Source: Trachelipus rathkii (lineage: Eukaryota > Arthropoda > Malacostraca > Isopoda > Trachelipodidae). From it: a stretch of 26,398 nt of DNA. The notes under the pieces were generated by a model. It saw only the letters and a list, made by a program, of their open reading frames with translations. It was not told the DNA's origin and did not search any database. A program made the position numbers and the translations under genes. Where the stretch lies: positions 1 through 26,398 of the forward strand of contig JABUQX010103381.1 of the NCBI GenBank assembly GCA_015478945.1, written 5' to 3'. Every line of letters starts with the position of its first letter. Position 1 is the stretch's first letter. This document shows positions 20,870 to 26,398 of the stretch, piece after piece.

Positions 20870-21145
20870 ATGAAACCTGACGGTATTTTTAAAATAACAG
20901 GAAACGAATATGTTGTTTTATTAGATTTCCTCCAAGAATGCAATATAATAAAATATGAGAGTAATGTGAGATATGTCAAATATATTGTTTGCGTAAAAAA
21001 AATAAATAACAAATACTATTTTAGATGCATAAGTTCAAAAAATCTCAGATTCGCCCACTCTTCGGCAATAACGATTTGTGTCAAAAAATTATTTAAATCT
21101 TACTTAACTAAACTTAAAAGGCAAAACATTAAGTTTTTGAGATAA
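20870..21145 (+). CDS. Isolated 91-codon open frame, hypothetical; possible FLYWCH-like remnant
   Basis: The frame runs from ATG at 20870 to TGA at 21143-21145. It is one of few frames in the window with mixed, protein-like composition that does not lie in a simple repeat or transposon. It begins MKPDGIFKITGNEYVVLLDF and contains KKINNKYYFRCISSKNLRFA. An aromatic-aromatic-x-R-C segment after a basic-aromatic stretch is reminiscent of the YWRC motif of FLYWCH zinc fingers, but the following Cys/His pattern is incomplete, so this is a weak hint only. The C-terminus is lysine-rich (KKLFKSYLTKLKRQNIKFLR). Codon use is AT-biased like the surroundings. There are no splice or promoter signals I can defend. 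It could be an exon fragment, a transposon-derived piece or chance. Confidence 0.3.
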   Translation: MKPDGIFKITGNEYVVLLDFLQECNIIKYESNVRYVKYIVCVKKINNKYYFRCISSKNLRFAHSSAITICVKKLFKSYLTKLKRQNIKFLR

Positions 21146-21199
21146 AATAATACAAAAAAATTCTTTATTTTAAAGAAATAATTTTTTTTTTTAACTAAA

Positions 21200-21311
21200 C
21201 GAGTACCCCGAGGTAAATATCAAAGATGGAGAGTCTGGGTGCTGTCGGCCTATGGATGGTGAATGGGTTGTGGGACTTTGTCCCCCTTGTTCCCTCAACG
21301 GCTCCAGCCAC
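21200..21311 (-). repeat. GC-rich dispersed repeat, copy 5, internally deleted
   Basis: Aligned in plus-strand direction with copy 1, it keeps the two ends: GTACCCCGAGG, then GATGGAGAGTCTGGG, then TGTCGGCCT, then TTGTGGGACT on one side, and TTGTCCCCCTTGTTCCCTCA with CGGCTCCAGCC on the other. The central block of copy 1 is missing. It is therefore in minus orientation, like copy 1, and opposite to copies 2-4. Confidence 0.6.
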
Positions 21312-21449
21312 CTATTATTAATATGAATTTACTAAAGGAGATCCATGTATTGGGTCTTTTTTAAGTTGATCTATATGATATTTCCATGTGAACGTTCCTA
21401 GATAACGTTGAAGATTTCTCTGATATCGTTTATCAACAAAATTACATAT

Positions 21450-21565
21450 GCTATATATATATATATATTATATATATATATAGTAATTATATATATAATA
21501 TAATATATCATATATATATATATATATATACTATATTAATACATATTATATATATTATATACTAT
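21450..21565. repeat. Imperfect (TA)n array
   Basis: TA units with slips, abutting composite repeat copy 4, as the array at 17775-17931 abuts copy 2. Confidence 0.85.
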
Positions 21566-21569
21566 TTTT

Positions 21570-22090
21570 TGCCAGCATCACGAAGAGGCCAGGCATGTCA
21601 CTAGAAAACTATAACATCTTCAGAAAATAAATCACATTTTTGATTTCAAGGAAGCAATTTCATCGAAGACACTTAAAATCAAAATTATTTTATATCTAAT
21701 ATTTATTAAAAAACATCTTATTAATATTAGTAAAATCTAACATTCCTTCGCCCTTATACGCTTTGATGACCGATTGACCTTGACGCTGCTGCATTAGTTT
21801 CTCGAGTCTCTCGAGGTGTCAAATAGCAATTTTTTTCGCTTCGGTAGAAATATTATTTTTTTTTTTTATTTTTTTAGGGGAGGTTCGAGATACCCCCGAC
21901 TCTATCTCGTCTTGTTTTACCCGGAGGTTTCGTTTAGATTTTTTTTTAAAACAATTATATTTAGTCAATTAAGATTTTTTTTTTTGCTCAGTCGGAGTAA
22001 GCGAGCATGTTCGATTTCTCAAAAAACTAATTTTTTCAACATTTTTAACCCAAATTAATTTTTTAAAAGCGTTATTTTTTTTATTTTTAA
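21570..22090 (+). repeat. Composite dispersed repeat, copy 4, with a short GC-rich core at 21874-21930
   Basis: Collinear with 17961-18585: CAGCATCAC, AAGCAATTTCATCGAAGACA and ACTTAAAATC, ATATCTAATATTTATTA, TTGACCTTGACGCTGCTGCA, then T-rich sequence ending TTTTTTTAGGGGAGGTTCGA, a shortened GC core ending ACCCCCGACTCTATC, TTGTTTTACCCGG, and TTTTTTCAACATTTTTAACC. The core lacks the central G/C-run part present in copies 1 and 3. The 80-codon frame at 21816-22058 is an incidental product. Confidence 0.7.
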
Positions 22091-22197
22091 TTTCGGGGTA
22101 AAAATGTCTCCTGATTAATAAAATGATATTATTTTCGTGTAGCATTGTTATTTAAGTTTTTAGATTACATTGCCTGGCTTTTCGGTTATGACTGACC

Positions 22198-22390
22198 ATA
22201 TATATATATAATAGTATATATTATATATAATAATATAGCTATATATATATTAATATAATATATATTATAATATATAGTATATTATATATATATATATTAT
22301 GATAATATATATATTATATATATATATATTTATATATATATATATATATATATATAGATGCGGGAGAGCGGCGTGTAGAGAGAGAGAGGA
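22198..22390. repeat. (TA)n array followed by a GC-richer junction and a short (GA)n run
   Basis: TA units to about 22357, then GATGCGGGAGAGCGGCGTGT and GAGAGAGAGAG. After it comes TGTGTGGCGCCGTTCAATAT at about 22397, which contains the palindrome GGCGCC. No gene is seen between 22391 and 22540. Confidence 0.8.
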
Positions 22391-22540
22391 TAAATCTGTG
22401 TGGCGCCGTTCAATATCAAAATACATTTACCATGTTTTTTTTTTATATATATGTATAAATCCAAAAAACTAAACGGGGTATTTATATTCTCTTGTTTAAA
22501 TTTCCCTTCAAAATTTGCTGTGGGGTAAGATCAGGTGGAA

Positions 22541-22759
22541 TAACCATATATATAAATATATATAAATATATATAAATAATAATATATATATATAATATAT
22601 ATAATAATAATATATATATATATATATAATATAATATATAATTATAATAATATAAAATATATATTTTATTGATATATATATATAATATACTATCACCTCA
22701 TATATATTAATATTTATATACTATTATTTAATTATATATTCTATATAATATATATATAT

Positions 22760-22806
<47 letters not shown>

Positions 22807-22910
22807 GTAGTAATATATACTATATATTTAATATAATATTATATATATATATATATATTATATATATATATTATATAGTATTATTATATATATATATATC
22901 TATATATTTA
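22541..22910. repeat. Imperfect (TA)n array, ~370 bp
   Basis: TATAAATA and TA units with slips, and a purer core at about 22750-22803. The 62-codon minus-strand frame here is a Tyr/Ile repeat artefact. Confidence 0.9.
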
Positions 22911-22911
22911 C

Positions 22912-23225
22912 ATAACGGAGCCTTTCCTTTTGTTCTGGCTTTTGAATAGTTTTTCTATGAAGGGGAATCCCTTTCTACGGAACAGCCATGGAGCTGCAAG
23001 GCTATTGGTTGGTACGAGCTCTATTAAACTAGTTTTTTTTTCTTTTTTCGATAACATATGCTACCTAAATGTCCTACAAACGATGTGTCTTTACATTGCA
23101 CCTACAAAAACTATATCTCTTCGGAACTTCTACATATGAGGAGTAATAGAAAATTTATACATTCTTCATTCGTAAATTACACTTAACTATTTCTTTTTAT
23201 TGTCAACTTCACATTACCTGAACTC
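22912..23225. other. Short complex segment, unassigned
   Basis: Contains AAGGGGAATCCCTTTCTACG, in which GGGGAATCCC is a near-palindrome, and GGAACAGCCATGGAGCTGCA. The plus frame at 22930-23139 (69 codons) starts ordinarily (MFWLLNSFSMKGNPFLRNSH) but has no family resemblance I can name. It may be a fragment of an unlisted repeat. Confidence 0.35.
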
Positions 23226-23227
23226 TA

Positions 23228-23402
23228 CTACTCTCTCTCATCTCTCACTCTACTTCTCTTCTCTCGTCGTGTCTCTCTGCTCTCTCTCTCTCTCTCTCTC
23301 TCAATCTCTCTCTCTACTCATCTCTCATCTCTCTCTCTCTCTCTCTCTCTTCTCTCATCTGCTCTTACTCTCTCTCTCTCTCTCTCTCTTCTCTTCTTCT
23401 CT
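23228..23402. repeat. (CT)n microsatellite
   Basis: CT units with interruptions (TCA, ATCT, CGTCGTG) over about 175 bp. The leucine/serine repeat frame across it is not a gene. Confidence 0.93.
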
Positions 23403-24098
23403 CATTAACTACATATACACTAATCTTTAATAATTGGATTAAAACCTCTAGAAGAAAAATCTTTCTGAAATTTTTCTTGTAAGTAGTATTGTTTTAAGTA
23501 TATATTGGTTTGGTAGATGATATCTTATTTCCAAAACCTAATTTTTTTTTGATACATTTTCTCGTTAACAAAACTTCTAAATTATAAATAAATTATAAAA
23601 GTTGAATTAAAACTTGAAAATATAATAGATGGTTTATATTATAATTTACGCATCAAACACTGCACCATAAGTGTGTTTGATTTTTTTGGGAAAATTGTGC
23701 TCAGCAATTGTCGAATTTCAAAACCTACTTTTATTATTTTTAAAATTGCTAAGCAAAATTTTCCGCAAAATAAATAAAATTTACGTGCATTTTTGTGCGT
23801 AATAGACGCGCTCAAATGATATAATCTAAGTTTTGTAGTATTTTCGCAAATAAATGTCTAGATAGTTGATACGAAATATATACAAATTCAGGTTTAAAAA
23901 AATGAAAACCGCCGAAACAATGACTACAGACACTAAAAAAAAAAAAATAAAAAAACTTGCTTGTACTTATTTGTAGAAGTAAAATAGGTCTGCGGTTTGC
24001 TCTCTGATTAATTGTCTTTTTGAAAATTTAAGAAAATTTAATGTTTCATTTTTTTAGGTGGGTGGTTCTAAATATTGGTTCCAAAATCTCTTTAAATA
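23403..24098. other. AT-rich DNA containing an inverted repeat, no gene
   Basis: No coding frame. Apart from the inverted repeat at 23689-23764, the only structure is ATCAAACAC..GTGTTTGAT at 23652-23681, a perfect 9-bp stem around a loop of about 12 bases. Confidence 0.5.
23689..23764. repeat. Imperfect inverted repeat, 21-bp arms
   Basis: GGAAAATTGTGCTCAGCAATT (described as positions 23689-23709) pairs with 23744-23764 at 19 of 21 positions around a 34-base spacer. It follows directly after the 9-bp stem at 23652-23681, so two hairpins stand side by side. The structure could be a short MITE, a hairpin RNA source or a transposon end. No target duplication was identified. Confidence 0.65.
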
Positions 24099-24099
24099 T

Positions 24100-24580
24100 T
24101 GGGATCCTCCCTTTTTTTTAATATATATTATATTTTTGTGTTTATAAATATTTACCTATTATATATTTTTTTTTTTTTCGTATTATTATATATATTTATA
24201 TTTATATATATATTTATATATATTTATTTATATATATATATATATCTCACGCATATTTTATATTATTATCATTATATATATATTATATATTGAGTGTATT
24301 GCTTAAAAATATTATATATCTTTTGATGAAAAATGGAAGAAGTATATTTTAATATATAATAGATATTATATTTATTATTTTTTATATATATATTATTTTT
24401 ATATATATATTTTTATAGTATTTTTTTATTTTATATTTATTTATTTATATTTTTATTTATATTTATAAAATATTTTTATTTTTTTTTTTTTTTTTATATA
24501 TATATATATATTATATTTAAATATCGTTTTTATTTTTTTATTTTCTCTTAACATAAAATGGTGCTTTTTTATATATATTT
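24100..24580. repeat. T-rich and TA/TTTA-rich low-complexity block
   Basis: Mixture of (TA)n, TATTTATA and poly(T) with one less repetitive stretch at 24292-24345. All open frames here are Phe/Ile/Tyr artefacts. Confidence 0.85.
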
Positions 24581-24630
24581 ATTGCATAAGTCGGCGAGGC
24601 TATGTATATATAGCCTCAAGATATTATTCT
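24581..24630 (-). repeat. TA-linked motif repeat, short copy E
   Basis: On the minus strand: ATCTTGAGGCTATATATACA, TAGCCTCGCCGACTTATGCA. It retains GAGGC and CGCCGACTT(T)ATGCA of the motif family (compare copy D), with a TA insertion in the middle. Confidence 0.5.
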
Positions 24631-24761
24631 ATTTTAAATAAATTTATTATTATAATTTATTTTTTATTTATATTATAGTTATTATATATATATAATTATA
24701 TTATATATATATATTCTATATATATATATATATATATAATATATATATATATTATATATAG
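24631..24761. repeat. Imperfect (TA)n array between motif copies E and B
   Basis: TA/TTTA units filling the gap between the two minus-orientation motif copies, the same arrangement as at 14790-15238. Confidence 0.85.
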
Positions 24762-24865
24762 TATATTTGCAAAAGTGGCGGGGCCTCTAAGAAAATAAGA
24801 TATTGGACCCAGCCACTTCGATATTTGATTTTTACATAGAGGTGGGTGGAAATATTCTGAAGTCT
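24762..24865 (-). repeat. TA-linked motif repeat, long copy B (inverse of copy A)
   Basis: The minus strand reads GACTTCAGAATATTTCCACC, CACCTCTATGTA, TGGGTCCAATATCTTATTTT and CTTAGAGGCCCCGCCACTTT, then TTGCA and a TA array. It aligns along its entire length with 14689-14790, about 10 kb away in opposite orientation. Confidence 0.8.
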
Positions 24866-24869
24866 GATT

Positions 24870-25625
24870 TACATGAAAATTTTTGAATTTTGGCTGATAA
24901 ATCGAACCCTCTCCTGCATGACTTAAGATCTTTATCCCATACTATATGTGTGTATAATTTTGGATGTTAACGCTAGAGTTTTCAATCATATCATTTAATG
25001 TTTTTTAGAAAACAATATTTTAACGAAAGTAATTGTTAATCGGGCTTTTTATTATTTCTTTATTAAAAAAAATACTTAAAATATATCGTAAATAAGTAAA
25101 TTTAAAATTGTTTTAATATTTTTGTAAAGATGTGACTCATTTACTTGTCCTTTCAGATAACGAATGGGGTATAAAATTTTTATGATTTTTATGTTTTTTT
25201 TATGTTTTTTATCTTTATCCTTTATCTTTTTATCTCATTGGAAATTTCTATTTGCCAAGTTCTAACTTTTTATTCATATCGATAACACAATGAGTTCATG
25301 AGTTTAAACCAAGCCTAACGTCAAATACTACACCTAACAAATTATATACGCTAAACACGAATTATGGTTTACCTCGCTAGGTAAATATTTTTTAAAGTTC
25401 TTTTTTTATTTATCTATCGGGAGGCAAAAAAGGATTATACAGTTATAGGCTCTGCATTAACGTATAAATGTCATTCAACTAGGCTCAAACCTTCTCATTA
25501 ATTTTTACATATGCTATAGTTTTTCATAAACGGACCTTTATAAAGATCAAAACTAGATTTATTAAGGAAAAAAAATAATAGTAGAGGGAAAAAATCTGTA
25601 ACGAACTTGTATTTAGAATTTCAGT
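24870..25625. other. AT-rich DNA, no gene recognised
   Basis: Mixed AT-rich sequence with T and A runs (for example TTTTTATGTTTTTT words near 25180-25215). No open frame, transposon end or repeat was recognised. Confidence 0.5.
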
Positions 25626-25629
25626 TTTT

Positions 25630-25699
25630 TAACTACATAAATAATATAATAAATAATATAATTATTAATAATATATAATTTAATAATATTTATATAATA

Positions 25700-25732
<33 letters not shown>

Positions 25733-25885
25733 TTAATTAATATATATTAAAAATTTATTAATTTATTATAATAATAATATTTTTTTTTTTTTGTTTTTTT
25801 TTTTTTTATATTTTATTTTTTTATTATTTTATTTTTTATTTTTATTTTTTTATTTTTTTTTTTTTTTTTTTATTTTTTTTTTTAT

Positions 25886-25945
<60 letters not shown>

Positions 25946-26112
25946 TTTTTTTTTTTTTTTTTTTTTTTTCATTTTATATTTTATTTTTAATTTTTTTTTT
26001 TTTTTTTTTTTTTTTTTATTTTAATTATTATATATTTTTTTTTTTTTATTTTATATTTATTTTATTTTTTTTTTTATTTTTTTTTTTTTTTTTTTTATTT
26101 TTTTTTTTATCA
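25630..26112. repeat. (AAT)n followed by long poly(T)/T-rich tract
   Basis: AAT/ATA units (25635-25745), then about 330 bp of nearly pure T with sporadic A, densest at 25855-26020. The poly-phenylalanine frame here is an artefact. Tracts of this length are hard to sequence and are a likely place for assembly error. Confidence 0.9.
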
Positions 26113-26279
26113 TTGGTAATGATCCTGGAAAGGGAATTATGTATTGTGAATCAATATCAGCAATAATAGTAATAATATATAAGAATATTAATAACAATAA
26201 TTTTATTTTGTCTTTTTTTTTTATTTTTTTTAGTATTTTTTTTTGAGAATAATAATTTGCATCTTTTTTTATACTATAG

Positions 26280-26398
26280 TTACTAAAGCTAAAATACTAT
26301 AAGGCCGACGCTTTATGCACACTCTTCAACACGCCTTCTGTCAGTATAATCGCGAAGGAATTTCTGAGATTTGTTCGACTTACCAGAGCAACAGGCAA
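26280..26398. other. Complex segment at the right edge, open on both strands
   Basis: Base composition becomes balanced from about 26302. The plus strand is open from 26280 to the window end (39 codons, including CTLFNTPSVSIIAKEFLRFV). The minus strand is also open (VALVSRTNLRNSFAIILTEG). Neither reading is recognised. It may be the start of a gene or repeat that lies beyond the window. Confidence 0.25.

Noticed and set aside
25791..26024. 77-codon poly-phenylalanine frame
   Set aside because: Translation of a poly(T) tract.

Overview
This is a stretch of animal, most likely arthropod, nuclear DNA with no intact protein-coding gene. It is strongly AT-rich and packed with long dinucleotide and trinucleotide arrays: (TA)n, (AAT)n/(ATT)n and (CT)n/(GA)n. 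Between them lie decayed transposable elements of eukaryotic type. No bacterial gene structure, operon, Shine-Dalgarno sequence, rRNA, tRNA or CRISPR array is seen. The retrotransposon remnant at 950-1457 reads like RT tails I associate with decapod crustaceans. That recollection plus the microsatellite load make a crustacean my best guess (inference, low to moderate confidence).

Layout. 1-330: a GC-rich dispersed repeat on the minus strand. 400-600: two T-tract tandem units about 100 bp long. 950-2228: two non-LTR retrotransposon remnants separated by a pure (TA)n array and a GGAGTC minisatellite. The first is the C-terminus of a reverse transcriptase on the minus strand. The second is the tail of a Jockey/I-like element on the plus strand, ending in an A-rich tail. 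2229-2800: purine-rich DNA carrying a 33-bp direct repeat. 3363-5424: a complete-ended but internally deleted hAT transposon with a perfect 8-bp target duplication (GTTTAGGT) and a broken ZBED5/SCAND3-like transposase. 5725-6126: a broken coding remnant of unknown family on the minus strand. 6.1-12.8 kb: AT-rich DNA in which I recognise no gene.

13.2-15.4 kb: imperfect (TA)n arrays interrupted by a short repeat motif that recurs inverted at 24.6-24.9 kb. 15411-17597: a DNA transposon with CACTGGCCAACAAA inverted termini of about 120-130 bp, a candidate 5-bp target duplication (TTATA), and a heavily broken transposase-like gene of an uncharacterised family. 17.9-22.1 kb: four more copies of the GC-rich repeat, two of them inside a longer composite repeat of about 500-620 bp; between them lies an isolated 91-codon reading frame. 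22.2-26.4 kb: TA, CT and poly(T) arrays with short unassigned segments and one good imperfect inverted repeat.

No set of genes here works together as a pathway. The notable content is the mobile-element record: two DNA transposons with definable ends, a five-copy GC-rich repeat family, a TA-linked motif family, and two small unassigned coding-like stretches. Many frame disruptions and phase slips in the repeats may be assembly or long-read errors rather than real mutations, and this limits every pseudogene call.
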